Shown here: positions 47,201-59,415 of the stretch, in pieces
How positions within the stretch are numbered: position 1 is the first letter of the stretch
Layout: every line of letters starts with the position of its first letter
Assembly (NCBI GenBank): GCA_958430865.1
Contig: CAUDNR010002291.1
Location: forward strand, 24,971-88,970
Length of the DNA stretch: 64,000 nucleotides
Reading direction: 5' to 3'
Source: Entrophospora sp. SA101
Taxonomy: Eukaryota > Glomeromycota > Glomeromycetes > Entrophosporales > Entrophosporaceae
The notes under the pieces: model-generated
Told to the model about the DNA's origin: nothing
Databases searched by the model: none
Seen by the model: only the letters and a program-made list of their open reading frames with translations
Position numbers and translations under genes: made by a program

Positions 47201-48915
47201 TATCATTAAAGTTTACTTCTTTTCCTGATCTAAGTTGCGTAGTTACTGTACTACGAATTTCATAAAGAAAATCTGATAACTTTTCTTTGATAATAATTGC
47301 ATATAAATATCCACTTAAAAGAATTTCTTGATTTTGTGGCGAGTCAGGATTGTCTGGGCAACATTTTCCTGCAGCAAGAGAATAAAGTTTATGAATCATA
47401 AAACTTGTTTTTTAAAAAGGTTCAAAAAAATATATCAAAATAGTAAGTAAATTATTAAATGAAAAATAAAATCATACGTGTGTATATGTATATATTTACC
47501 ATAATAAATTAAATTTATCTCTATTATTTTTAAGATGAACTAATATCACTTTTTTTAACATGTATTCTCCAACCTTTTTATTGGAATAAAAACTTGGAAA
47601 TGAAAATATTATCCGGAATTTTTCACCTAGCAAGGAAACACATTGATCTTGTTTCAGGATATTATATCCCCGGAAATTCACAAGCATTAATTCAATACGA
47701 TCTGCTAAAAATGTATTATCAAAATTTCCTTGCATCAACATCTCAAATATTTCTTTATCGGTAACATCACAAAGTGCCTTTTTTTTTTTTAGTAAGTGAT
47801 GATAATGAGTAGTAAATATATTTTTTGTTTTAAGATTTTTATAGAAAATGATATTATGTTAATACCTTTAGTACCCAAATAACTGGAATGACATATTCGT
47901 TTTTTCTCCAAGAAAATCTTAAATTACAACCACCATCTTTTAAATAATGTAATGTATTTGTAAATGTTGTTTGATCAGGCTTAGCACATCTAATTGTTAC
48001 TCCATATTCTGAATAATTTGTACCCCTATTTGCAAATGAGGGACGAACGAGTGCCATTACATAATTACGTCTTTGAACCATTAAAAGACGAATGATTTTC
48101 TCTATTCCATTTACTATGAAATATCCGCCCATTTCTTCCGATTCTTCATGATGTTGGATCAATTGTTTTGAATAAAGATTTTGTAAATTACATCGATTAG
48201 ACTTAATTAAGGAGTAATACGAAATAGCAAGAATAAGAACATTATAATTTAATGATAATATATCAAATGTTTAATAAAATTTATCAAATTACTTTGACCA
48301 TTATAGGAACCATTCCCATATACTTAGATTCGATATTAACAGGCCCATCATTTACTTTCCAACACAATTTAATAGTCATCCTTCCTGCATAAGTTGTCAA
48401 TCTTTCACGGCACTAAATTAATCAAAATTATATATATCAATTTATATATATATACGTATATATTATAAAATGGCTGACATATTATAAATAAATGATAGTA
48501 CCTCTGTAGGATATATTAATCTTGTACTAGTAAGTCTAACACTAACATTTTCTGGCAATAATGGCCTTGCAATATTTACTTCATCAATCCATACTTTTGT
48601 TTTCCAAATAAATAATGTCATATACTCAATTAAAATGTACATGTAAAATTAATTAAAAGTAAATTCAAATAAAATATTATTACTTGATAATTTATTTCCT
48701 GCTACAAGACTATCAACGGGAACATCAAAAATTTCCCGAACTCCAATATCATCAATAGCAAAATTCAACAAGCTTTTTGTAGGAGGTTCTAATAAACAAT
48801 TAAACGAATCAACATGAGGCTTTACTATTTCTTGTAATCTAGGTACACCGAATTTCTTTGAATTTGGATTTAAAAACAATTTTTCTCTCTCGAGTGTGTT
48901 AAAACTTGAAGACAT
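44259..48915 (-). CDS. RPA2: RNA polymerase I second-largest subunit, mirror copy
   Basis: Fourteen exons mirrored from the left copy (start codon 48915, stop 44259); 1150 aa. A second intact copy of this normally single-copy essential gene is a reason to examine whether the arm duplication is real. Confidence 0.96.
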
Positions 48916-50218
48916 TTTTATTTTGTTATAATCAAAAAAGCTCCCACCCAATATTTATAAAAAATTTGTTGATAATCTCAAATCACATGATTTAAAAACC
49001 GACAAAAATTTCTGATATTCAAAAAAAATTTGCATGCTGTTACTATATAGAGTTAAATTTGAACGGAGTTTATGATTTGGAAAGATTTTAAATTGAACGT
49101 TTAGTCAATGGAATTCAACAAGGAGAAATTGTTCCATTTATTTTAACAAAGTACTAGTACAATACACAAAGACTTAAATTCACTACATAGTAAACATATA
49201 ATTTTTTAATAAATAATTTTTACAGATAATATTCTTATTAACACCTTTAAAAAAATTTCTTTGCTATATATTTATTATTATAACGTGCAAGAAATGCTAA
49301 AATATTCCAAGATACTGGTTCTAATTATCAAATAATAATAATCAACCCTTATATCCCATTAACAACAACTCTGTAATTGATAAGAATTCATTTGAAAGAA
49401 ATATTCAATCACCTGGTAAAGTTGTTGTTAGAGAAAATAATAATAGTGAATTCACATTTACTTAACAACAAAAACAAAAGAAGAATTATTATTATGACTC
49501 AAGTAAATCATCATTATCACCAGAAGGAGATGAAGGGCATTTGCCATCTCCACCTGAATACACTGTTTCTGTTGCTAATTTTGAAAAGTTCTGATGGCAT
49601 TACACCTTGTGATTCAAAATTAAATAAAGAACCAGGATCATTGTATAGGTTTACATATGTTTATGATTGCATATAATGATGGCAATAAAAATACATGGGT
49701 ATCATCATACTCAAACAAGAAGTTATAGTTATTATTTGATTAATTGATTCAAGTGAAAATTCTTGTCTTGTCACTTGACTGAAATCATCAGGTTACAGAT
49801 TTCTTGATTTCTTGATTACAATAAATTTAACAGAATACATTTGGCTGTTTTTACAATCTCAAATCTTAACAATAATCTGAATCTTAATTATATTGGCCAT
49901 TAAAGGTATTGCAGTGATATAGAAATCACACATCCAATAAAAGATGATATAGTAAAATCTCAATCAGACCATAAATTTGCAGGAATGCCTCAACTCAGAT
50001 TTTATGTTTCCTCACTTATCTTTGCATAATTTTTTTGACCTTTAGTCTGGATATATAAAAAATATTTAAAAATAAAATTAGAAACAATTTTTATATGTCA
50101 ATATCACCAAGAGATTGGTATGATCAAAATGTAACCTTATTATTGCAAATGTTAAATGGTTATAGCCAATAATTTTATTGTTATTGTTATTATTATTATA
50201 AATTGTATTTTATATAAT
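48916..50218. other. Intergenic with mirrored coding scrap
   Basis: Mirror of 1960-3262. The Asn/Ser-rich remnant lies at 49330-49594 on the plus strand. Confidence 0.6.
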
Positions 50219-50722
50219 CTATTTATTTTCTTTTTCTTTTTCTTTTTTAATCTCTTCGATCAATTGTTTAGGATCAAATACTAATAGTGAATTAATTTGT
50301 TATGACATTAGTAACATTAAATAATAATAATAATCTTAAATTATAAATAAATGGGATTGTGCCAACAATTTTTAGTTTTTGCCAGAACCATATTTTATTG
50401 GCACAGTTCCCATGTATGAAATGGCTTTTTTTTACTTGTTTTATCAGTTTCTGCAGCTTTTCTCATTACTGTCATGATTTGCTTCATTCTTTCTTGATTT
50501 TCAGGACCTTCGATTGAATGTTTAACTTCAGGTGATAATTTCTAATAAAATAAAATCCAAAAAATTTATATAATAATTTAAAAAATACATCAATTATATA
50601 TTAAAAATAATAACTTCATATATTTGCTCTCTGGTTGGTGTTGAAAATTTCATTAATAAATATCCAAATCCGATTATTGAGGTGCCTGCAAACAATGCTT
50701 TTACATATGGATGACTTGACAT
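50219..50722 (-). CDS. CBP4: CBP4-like assembly factor, mirror copy
   Basis: Exons 50722-50615, 50541-50436 and 50280-50219; identical 91-aa product to 1456-1959. Confidence 0.65.
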
Positions 50723-50970
50723 TTTTTTTTTAAAAAAATTCAATTGTGCCACAAAAAATACTATTACTATTACTATTGTATGCTTGTAACACGGGAACGA
50801 TAATTTCCGGCGTTAAAGCCGCCGAAATGTAACAGACCTTGGGTATCAGAAGCAAAAATTTGAATATCTTTCAAAGATACAAGAGTGGCTGAAAATCCTG
50901 GTCACTTTAGATTAGAGTTGATAGTGGTCTTAACAAATTTAATAAGTGGGCAATGCTGTGACAAAACTAG

Positions 50971-51618
50971 ACAATGCGAACATTATGTCACAATGTGCTT
51001 TCATTATTCTTTTCCTATTCAATAACTTCCATACAGAATAATTGGAGCTTACTTTTCTTTCATCTCTTTCACCTTTACTTTCAGGTTTTATCTAGCTTAA
51101 TTTGTTGAATTTTGCTTTCTAATTTTCGAGTTTGGATTACCATTTTTGTTTTTTTTGTTTAATTAATTCTTGAATAATTTTCATTGATTTAGAGTTTTGA
51201 CTCTTTAATTCTTTAACTTTATTCTAAGTTACTGAATAAGTTTTGCTGTTCAGGGTTGTTTTCTTTATTATCATCATTTAAAAATTTAGCTGCTGTTTTA
51301 ATTGAGCAATATCATTCTCTAGTTGCTGATTATTTATTTGCTTGCTCTCCTCTTTGTTTTTTTGTTCATTATTATAATCATTCTCTAAATCTTTTATTTT
51401 TTTATCCTTTAACTTCTGATATTGCTAATCCTTATTGGTTATAATTGGTTTATGTCCTCATTTCCTTCCTTTAATACCTTCTTTTGCTAATTGTTGCATT
51501 GTCATTTACTTTTTTTGACCTCATTAATAATAATAAGTTGGACACATTTATTTATATTTGGTTTGCTTTAATTTTGTTGTCAATCCATTTGACTCATTTT
51601 CTAATTGATTGATTTCAT
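50971..51618 (-). pseudogene. Decayed coiled-coil gene, mirror copy
   Basis: Mirror of 560-1207 with the same stops and the same terminal 13-mer at 50971-50983. Confidence 0.4.
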
Positions 51619-51745
51619 TACAGAACAGTTTGTAACAGAACAGTTTGTAATGTAATATTTTACTCGTAGAATAAAGAGAAGCCTCTTACCTCTGAGAAGA
51701 TCAAACAAAATCTAGAAAAGTTGAGGGGAAAACTTATGGTAACTA

Positions 51746-53106
51746 ATGCTATATATTTATCGGTTTATAACACCATCGAGAGGTTTTTTCACATTATATT
51801 ACTTTTCCAAGAACGGTACATCTAAACTTCACCGAGAATTAGTTACCGCTTTGAATGGGTTATCAATTTCTGAACTAACTTTGAGGGATCCTTTAGCTAG
51901 CTGAGTTATCAGTGATGATTCGCAATTAGTCCAACGATTATCAAAGAAACAAAAAAAAAATTCATGGTAAATTTGAATTTTGTGTAGATCGGATTGTGTT
52001 ATCTTAAATGATAAATTCTGATTCGTTTTAAGAAACCGGTGGAAGATATGGTGCCATCAACAATACCTTCAGTTATACGAGAAGAATGCAATAAATTTGT
52101 ATCGAATTTTACGACACGAAGCATGTTAAGGTTGCATAAAGGATTATCGCATGATGGAAACTGGAAAGAAAGTAACGATAGGCTTAAGGAAGTTGCATTA
52201 AAGATTCTGGATACAATGAGAAATGTTTGGAATAATCCAGCTTTTCGTCCCGAATTCGTTGAATCGTTGAATGAAGGTACTTATGTAAATAATGTAGTTG
52301 TATCCGCAATTCATGTTTCATTATTTGATAACCCCTTTAGAGAATGTGCATTTATTACCACGTAAGTTCTTGTAATATCATATAACGATATCAAATAAAT
52401 TGATTTCTGAAATTTGGAAAGATACTTGTTCTTTTTTTTTTCAGCTTTGAACGCCAGAGTCTCGCGAGTGCGGATAGGAAAAAAAATAGATAAACGAATG
52501 GGGCGACGGCCAGGTATTACATCAGGAAAATAAATCTTACGTAAACCTACATAGGGTTCAGAATTGGCCAGCATTATGTCGATATTTTGGTAATTCTGTT
52601 AACATTTCCGCATAATGCTGGTCAGTTTTAGGTTTACGTGAGATTTATTTTCCTGATGTATGCTTATCTCTAAGGAAAGCAATAAATTATATGAACTTAT
52701 GTATGCGGAATGTTTGCGAATTATCTGTACCATACAAAAAGAGGAAGCTGATAGTATGAAATTATGGCGCGAAACGAATGATGGAATGTATTGGGCACTT
52801 AAAGGCCGTAGGGTAGAAAATAGCCAGTTTGGCATTGTTGGAGTACAAGTGTCGGGTTGTAAATTACGTTTGAATGTTCTTATCAGAGATTCGGTCGAGG
52901 TGCATCGTTATTATAATTTGCGGGAATCTGAAATATCGATCAGATATTCAAACGATCCTTCTATTCTAGAGGAATTCATAAATACTTTGCTAATTTTACG
53001 GAATATCTTAATAGTTAATATGTCCTTATTACGTAGTACACGCCCACGTAGATCAAGTAGAAATTTAGAAGAAGATAGTTCAACTATATCATCTGATGTC
53101 GAATAA
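51746..53106 (+). pseudogene. Repeated-family hypothetical protein, broken
   Basis: It begins MLYIYRFITPSRGF, meets a TGA after RDPLAS, and resumes as VEDMVPSTIPSVIREECNKF...SLNEGTYVNN (52027-52372). An intron (52373-52444) leads to FERQSLASADRKKNR, a one-base frameshift in an A run, then RMGRRPGI. A 139-bp hairpin element follows, and the frame continues MLISKESNKLYELMYAEC through VEHRYYNLRE-type sequence to SSDVE. The SASADRK...RRP...YELMY...LWRE.NDGMYW layout is one I know from a large Rhizophagus family of unknown function. At least one stop, one frameshift and one insertion make it a pseudogene. Confidence 0.75.
52520..52658. mobile_element. 139-bp hairpin MITE with TA target duplication
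   Basis: Ends CATCAGGAAAATAAATCT and the exact complement; similarity continues to about 48 bp per arm with one mismatch and a small gap. TA flanks both sides (52518-52519, 52659-52660). Removing the element and one TA joins RRPGI to MLISKESNKLYE in frame, so the insertion is precise. Confidence 0.85.
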
Positions 53107-54789
53107 ATATATATATATAGTTTTTTCCGATAATTTTTCTCTACATGCTGAGAATATTTGAATCGAGATTATTCGCTTTGAGATATCTACATAATCAAAT
53201 ACCTCATTTACATCTTGTGTCTTCTTATTTATAATAGTTATATGACCTTCATGAATAATGTGATCATATTTACCCAGTTTTGATATTGCATATACTGTTT
53301 TGAGTTCATAGTAAATATGCCTAGAGTTTTTTCTTAGAATTGCGAGACATAGTAATATATTATGTATAATGACGTATTGTATCAAAGCATTGAAATTCAA
53401 TTTTTTTTTTCTTGGCAAAAGTGATCGGCGTGGACAATGCTTATACGTTTCCTAAAATCATCAGTTATTAATGTTAAAATAATTGTGGATTCTTTACTTA
53501 CTGTTCATTGCAGATTAATAAATTCGTTACGACCATTTTTAATATTATCATTGATATGGGGATATTTTTAAAAAATTGCAATTTAATAGCAAAATAGTAG
53601 TATTAAAAGTTACTGAGCAAATCAGTCACTATGTAGGAGTTTACGTTTATAAATCTAATAAGCTAACACTAATACATGATTATCTGTAAGATACATATAA
53701 TAATTATACCATTTCTATTGTGCTATTTTCTATTATAGAATAGATTTATAATTTTTTATTTTGCACCTTAATGATCGATATTGTTTATAATATCACCGAA
53801 TGTTCTTTTATTTTTGAGTAGATTGAATCGATATAATACTGAAATAAGTTAATTGCTAATAACAATAATTTTTTTTGCCATTAAATTATAATTTATTGTA
53901 GCAAACCAAAGGAATAATGTATAGTATTTAATGCAAACAGAAATATCTTGAAATAGACAGGACATTTTTGTTTTATTATTAAAAAAAAGGAAAAAAAACC
54001 GATTAGATTAAAAAAGTTTCAATACACGTAAAAAGATAATACTTTCTATTTTATATTTTTCAAGAGATAAAGAATATTATTAAATTGTCCATAATTTTGA
54101 TAATTTCAGCTGAAATTCGTTTAGCTCTTGTTAATTTTTTAGTAAAAAATTTCTAGAGATTAAGGTTTGAATCATAATAGATAAATTTCTTATCAAGATA
54201 AAACTTTGTATGCATTTGTACATCGTTAACATAATGATTATTAATCATTATGTACTAGAACAAACAATGTTAGCAAATATATTCATTAATGCTACCAGTC
54301 GATCGTTATTTCACAAAAATTAGATAATAAAAAATGTTGTGTCACGCGGTACCAATTTTTTTGTATATATATATGAAAAAATCGCCGAAAAATAATTGTG
54401 TAACTAAGCTTTATTAAGTAAAGCTATGATGCTGTCTAACAATAAAAACAACCCAGATTTAAAAAAACTCAAACCAATAATAATAAATAAATTTTTGAAT
54501 GAGATACATGTAATAAAATATTTATTTACATGATACGAACCAATAAACCACGAAGAAAAATGTCCTATATTAATATACTGGCTTTAAATACCGATGATCT
54601 ACGATGGATGCACAACGTTTGAGGTCAATGCTCATCCTCTCTTTTTTTTTTTTTCTGTTATTAATAAATAATAGAAAGAAAATAAATAGTTTCACACCAT
54701 TTTCATTGGTTACCAAAATTAAGTTCAATTTTTGCAAATATAAAAAGGATGTTTTTTCGTCGGTCTTTTTTTAAATGAGTTAGATAAAA
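53107..54789. other. Intergenic, no gene recognised
   Basis: A minus-strand 109-codon ORF at 53089-53418 is open but unsupported. The rest is AT-rich. ATATAAAAAGG near 54738 is a plausible TATA element for the receptor gene. Confidence 0.5.
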
Positions 54790-56413
54790 ATGAGAAGATT
54801 TTTTTTTATTTCTTTGTCGTTCCTTTATAATATAAATTTTGTTTTTTCACAAGATGAAAGTCAAAAAACCGAAGATTACAGATATCCAAATAACGATCGT
54901 GTGGGATATTACGTTTTCTTAACATTCACTTTGATCACTTTGCATTTAAACTTAATAGGTAAATTTTTTAAATCGAATCAATTAATTTTGAAATGGTTTC
55001 GTTTTATTTTTAATTCATTGTATGAAATTTATTTACCATCAGGTTGTTGTTACATATTTTATTGGACTTTCATATACTGGAGAAGAATTGGATCACTCCC
55101 AATGGTTTTAAAAGTTCCATTTTATATCGCATGCAGCGACTCCTTAATAACATTAAGCGAGCTCCCAGAATTTGTAATAAAATTACATATACTGTCTAAT
55201 TTTTAATCAACCAACCAAACCAAATACCATAATAACATTTTTTTATTTTTTTAAATTTTTTTAAAAAAAGTATTATTTAGCAACGCATGGCAAACTTTTA
55301 CCGGAACTTCAATGTAGAATTACTGGAGTGTTTGTAATATTAATTGTACTGGCAAACGTTTTGTTGGGAGCCTGTATTTCAATAAACACATTTATAAGGT
55401 AAATCGAGTTTTATGCATTGAATTGTAATCTTTCAAATACATTTTCGTTACATAACATCATTTTTATTCTTATAAACTTTCAAAGGGTATGTTTAAATAA
55501 GCACCCAGGTTTAGGGAAATACGATTGGAAATTATTATCACCTGTCATAATAATAAGTCTTATTTCTACGTCACCAAGTATCGAAAGGTCTGGATCTGAC
55601 GAATTCTGGTAATTCATCATCATCATAATCATCATTGTTGTTGTTGTTTCGCCACCGTAATTCACGAAATAACAACGCTAATTAATCAATTAGGTGTGGG
55701 TCTAGAGACTTGCAAGGCACGTTAATACTATTGACGTCAACTGTGGTCATAATAACGTTTTGTTATGGAAGTATACTTTATAAAGTCAAAAAAATTGATC
55801 GACAAACATTAAACGGTAAAAAGCAAGGAAACATACGTACACGTGTATACAAAAAAATAGCTGGATATATTTTAATTTTGATTTTTCAGTAAGTGATTGA
55901 AACAAGTGAATTAAAAATTTAAAAAGAAACTATATTTTCATTTACATATAATATATCGTTTTCTAGATGGGCTCCTTCTTTATCAAGATTTGTTTATATC
56001 TTGTTCTCGCCGACCACACCGACTTGGCTTTACATTTTAATAGGTGAATAATCAAATCTAAATATGCTTGCTTAATATATTCACGTATTTAACATGAATA
56101 TATACAATATTTAGGCGTAACAATAAATTCAGGCGGTATCGCGAATGCCTGCATGTATCACTTCCAAGAAGCATTTAAAGAAGAGTTCAACTCTTTTTCA
56201 TTAAAAGGTACGATGGATGGTAGTAGTAACGAAAATAACCGTAGTGAAGACAATAACAATAACAATGATGGTGGTGGTGATGGTGGTGGTGATGGTGATG
56301 GCGACGGTGATGACGATGGTATAAACAGCGAAACCTTAACAAAAGTAGAACTTCATGAAATACCAATTGCAACTAAAGTAGATTTTTATAATGACGATAA
56401 TAATAAATTATGA
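54790..56413 (+). CDS. Seven-helix receptor, GPCR-like
   Basis: Six exons (54790-55173, 55271-55398, 55486-55608, 55694-55888, 55967-56043, 56115-56413) encode 401 aa. A signal peptide (MRRFFFISLSFLYNINFVFS) precedes seven hydrophobic segments: VFLTFTLITLHLNLI, LYEIYLPSGCCYIFYWTFIYW, FYIACSDSLITLSEL, TGVFVILIVLANVLLGACIS, LLSPVIIISLIS, LLTSTVVIITFCYG, and IAGYILILIFQWAPSLSRFVYI. LGKYDWKL and the basic loop before IAGY are features of a Rhizophagus family of class-A/cAMP-receptor-like GPCRs. The cytoplasmic tail has an Asn, then Gly/Asp-rich low-complexity run. Ligand unknown. Confidence 0.7.
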
Positions 56414-57011
56414 ACATTTTTATATTTAACAATTATTGAAGTGTTGACTGATTATTTTTCGTTAAATAACAAATCAAAAATATATAGCTAAAAAATATAT
56501 GATAATCCATTATGAATAAGTTATAGATGGAACTTTATTTCATATTATTAATATTAATATTAATGTTATTGGTGTCGGTCGGTGACCGTCACGCTTTTTT
56601 CCTTTTTTTCTTTCTTCGTCTTTAATATGTATCGATGAATTGTTTTGTAAGATTTTAAACAAAATATATATTGACCATAATCATTATCTTCAAAAATCAG
56701 CCAGAAGTTTAATTGTAAAAAATAGCCAAATCATTTTCAAAACACAAGAAGAGCCTTTATTTTACAAATCGACACAGACAATAAGATAAATCGTGGACCA
56801 ATTAATTTCATTGGTCAATGTTAGTACACAGTGAATGACTTATAAATTCATCAATTCGAGGTTGTCTTTTTCTTGGATATTCCTATATATAAGAAATTTC
56901 TCTTTTCAACTTTAATACCATTTTTTTGAATGTTTAAAATAGCAAATGATCAGGATTTTACAGCATGGTTAAAAATCCTTTTATGGATAGATTTGCAAGT
57001 CACGATTACTA

Positions 57012-57122
57012 CCGTAAAGTCTGGAAAGATAGCATCCCCTTTTTACATATGTGTAACATTTTTTTTTATATTGACGCTCAATTGTTTTAAAGTAGGGGGT
57101 GCTATCTTTCCAGACTTTACGG
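57012..57122. mobile_element. 111-bp hairpin MITE
   Basis: Terminal repeats CCGTAAAGTCTGGAAAGATA... match in 29 of 30 positions counting the flanking TA (57010-57039 against 57095-57124). TA flanks both ends. The sequence differs from the 52520 element. Confidence 0.8.
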
Positions 57123-57623
57123 TATTGATATTTCTACAATTTATATGTATAAAGTATTTTAAAATCGAAAAAAGGACCTATTATAAAAACATGTAAAACA
57201 TGGGACACACCACATAATTACTATATCTCAAATTTTACCAGATATTCTTGTTTCTAGAACCGGTGGTCGTTTTACGAGTTTATTTGTAATAAAGTTGACT
57301 CTGAATTTCATTTATTTCAGTCATAGTACCTAAATTTGTTAATGATCTACATCTTTTAATTCCCGCCAACTAAGAAAAGTCATAGAATAATAGTGTTTAA
57401 ACATGCTACTTTTTGTGTTCTCATGTACAATCGAGCTAATTTAGCTATTATTAGAACGTGTAAGAGGTCAGTTGATATATTTGTGCGATTATATACAGGA
57501 TATCAAAATTGGATTAACTACACATGGTTTAGATTCTTGTTAAAAATCATGCATATTAAATGGGGGGTTTTCCAGAAAAATCGGGCTCTGAGAATAATAT
57601 ATAAAATTTTTTTGAAAAAAAAA

Positions 57624-58535
57624 TACAGCGAGTCTCGCTCGGTATAACGGGATATGTTTGTTACAGTAAATTTATCCGCTATACTGAGTCATCCGTAACA
57701 CCGAGATATCCATAAAAAATCGAATTTTTGACTAAATCATGTGATACATGTTACGTAAAAAATTTTTATTTTTAATAATATGAATGCAAATAATAATGAT
57801 GATAATAAAAATACAGTTGGTAAAAAATTAAAAAAAAAAACAATTCATTCACTTAAAACGTTGACATTATAATGATCTTCCATTCTTGTTTGCGCTTGTT
57901 CTTGAGAATTTTTGCAAGAAATTTCACTTTTTATTCTTTTGACATTTCTAATTACTTGAAAATCAATATATAAAATTTCTTGCTTTACATATTAAGTATA
58001 GTTTCCGGAGCTTTTATAGCTTTCATATTAATGACCATCATCTCAGGTTCATTTGTTTCATTTGTTTCATCGTTATCAACTTCACTTTGTCCTTTTACAA
58101 TATTTACGATTTTAGCATATATTGATGGTGTCATTGCCAAGAAATAGCTAGAAATATGTTAGATTAAATTGTGGATGTATTGCTGATTATTACAATTTAT
58201 TTCTAATTACTACTTTTTTTAAAATCCTTGTCCGCTTTTTCGATAGTTTGTAATTGCATAGTAATTTAGCAAAGAATAAAAAGCGGAAATTAATTATTAA
58301 AATAGTAATATTTACGTTCTTAATATTAATATTTAATAATTGCGCGTCATTACTTTTATTAGCCCAAAATAGTAAGGATCATTGTTATACGTATATCAAA
58401 AAAAATTTATTACAAGTGACATATAAAAAATATCCGGTAAACCGAATTTATAAAATTGTTATAGAAAAATTTGGGTTTGAAATTTTATCCGCTAAACCCC
58501 CAAATCTGGTCCGCTATACCGAGACTCACTGTGTA
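57624..58535. mobile_element. Degraded pogo/Tigger-like DNA transposon
   Basis: The left end reads TACAGCGAGTCTCGCTCGGT; the right end read from its own side is TACACAGTGAGTCTCGGTAT, then AGCGGACC. About 0.9 kb lies between. A minus-strand scrap (about 57990-58140: PSIYAKIVNIVKGQ, EPEMMVINMKAIKAPETI) could be the transposase C-terminus. No intact DDE domain. Internally deleted copy. Confidence 0.6.
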
Positions 58536-58740
58536 CAGTCGGCGCTCGATATAGTGTACCTACTATATAGTAAATCACACGATATAGCAAAGTTGGAAAA
58601 TTTCCCATTTCATTACATATAAATTCTGCTCGATATAGTGATTTTTAATATAAACTCTCGATATATATAATGAAGTTTTACTTGGTACCCATTATATTAA
58701 CTAGAGCTCGATATAGTAAAGTCTTTATTAAAATTTTGTC
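58536..58740. repeat. Cluster of CTCGATATAGT motifs
   Basis: GCTCGATATAGT and close variants occur about five times within 200 bp, directly after the transposon remnant. It starts with CAGTCGGCGCTCGATATAGT, similar to a pogo-type end, so this may be a second solo terminus. Confidence 0.5.
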
Positions 58741-58910
58741 GATCATTACTTAATATTAATATTAATTGTATTAAATAATAAATTTGAATTTAGTAATTTG
58801 TCGCAAAAAATTTTTCATTGACATCATTAATATTAACATTAATATGAATTTGGTAGTTTGTCGCAAAAAAAATTTTAAATTTAGTAATAATATTGGAAAA
58901 TAAAAATAAT

Positions 58911-59085
58911 TGAATTTAGTAATGTGTCGCGAAAAATAAAGCAATTGAATTTAGTAATATCTTGCGAAAAATAAAATAATTGAATTTAGTAATATCTTGC
59001 GAAAAATAAAATAATTTAATTTAGTAATGTCTCACGGGAAATAAAATAATTGAATTTAGTAATGTCTCGCGAAAAATAAGGTAAT
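58911..59085. repeat. 35-bp tandem repeat, five units
   Basis: Units start at 58911, 58946, 58981, 59016 and 59051, each like TGAATTTAGTAATRTCTYGC followed by GAAAAATAAAATAAT. Partial, diverged units precede (58790-58905) and follow. Confidence 0.92.
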
Positions 59086-59261
59086 GTGTCGCGAAAAAAC
59101 AATTTAGTAATAGGGGTGTTCAAAGTTGTTCCGTTCCTGTTTCCTGTTCCTTGTTACACAGTCAAAATTAAATTTTATTGACTGATCAGAAGGAACAGGA
59201 AACGGAACAAATTTGTTGTTTCTCCTTGTTTCCACTTCCAAATTTGGAAACGATTTTAAAA

Positions 59262-59314
59262 AAAAAAAAATAAAAAAAAAAATAAAAAATAAAAAATAAA
59301 AAAAAAATAAAAAA

Positions 59315-59410
<96 letters not shown>
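59262..59410. repeat. A-rich homopolymer tract
   Basis: About 150 bp of A with scattered T, on the 3' side of the YIP1 stop. Its length is likely unreliable in any assembly. Confidence 0.95.
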
Positions 59411-59411
<1 letters not shown>

Positions 59412-59415
59412 AACA

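Larger units (their letters stand above)
33748..51881 (-). repeat. Right arm of 18.1-kb inverted repeat
   Basis: Reverse complement of 297-18430 under x to 52178-x. The inner edge lies inside gene B' and the outer edge inside a repeated-family pseudogene. Confidence 0.93.

Noticed and set aside
53089..53418. Minus-strand 109-codon ORF after the repeated-family pseudogene
   Set aside because: Its end overlaps the 3' end of the pseudogene, it has no recognised motif or neighbour support, and AT-rich DNA here gives such ORFs by chance.
56930..57196. Plus-strand 88-codon ORF
   Set aside because: Most of it is the 111-bp hairpin element read through, so the frame is accidental.
57393..57647. Plus-strand 84-codon ORF
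   Set aside because: It runs into the left terminal repeat of the pogo-like element and shows no domain; no splice context supports it.
58254..58622. Plus-strand 122-codon ORF
   Set aside because: It spans the right terminal repeat of a transposon remnant; the reading is of repeat DNA, not a gene.
58911..59085. 35-bp array as a CRISPR
   Set aside because: Units are directly contiguous with no unique spacers, in eukaryotic DNA, with no cas genes.
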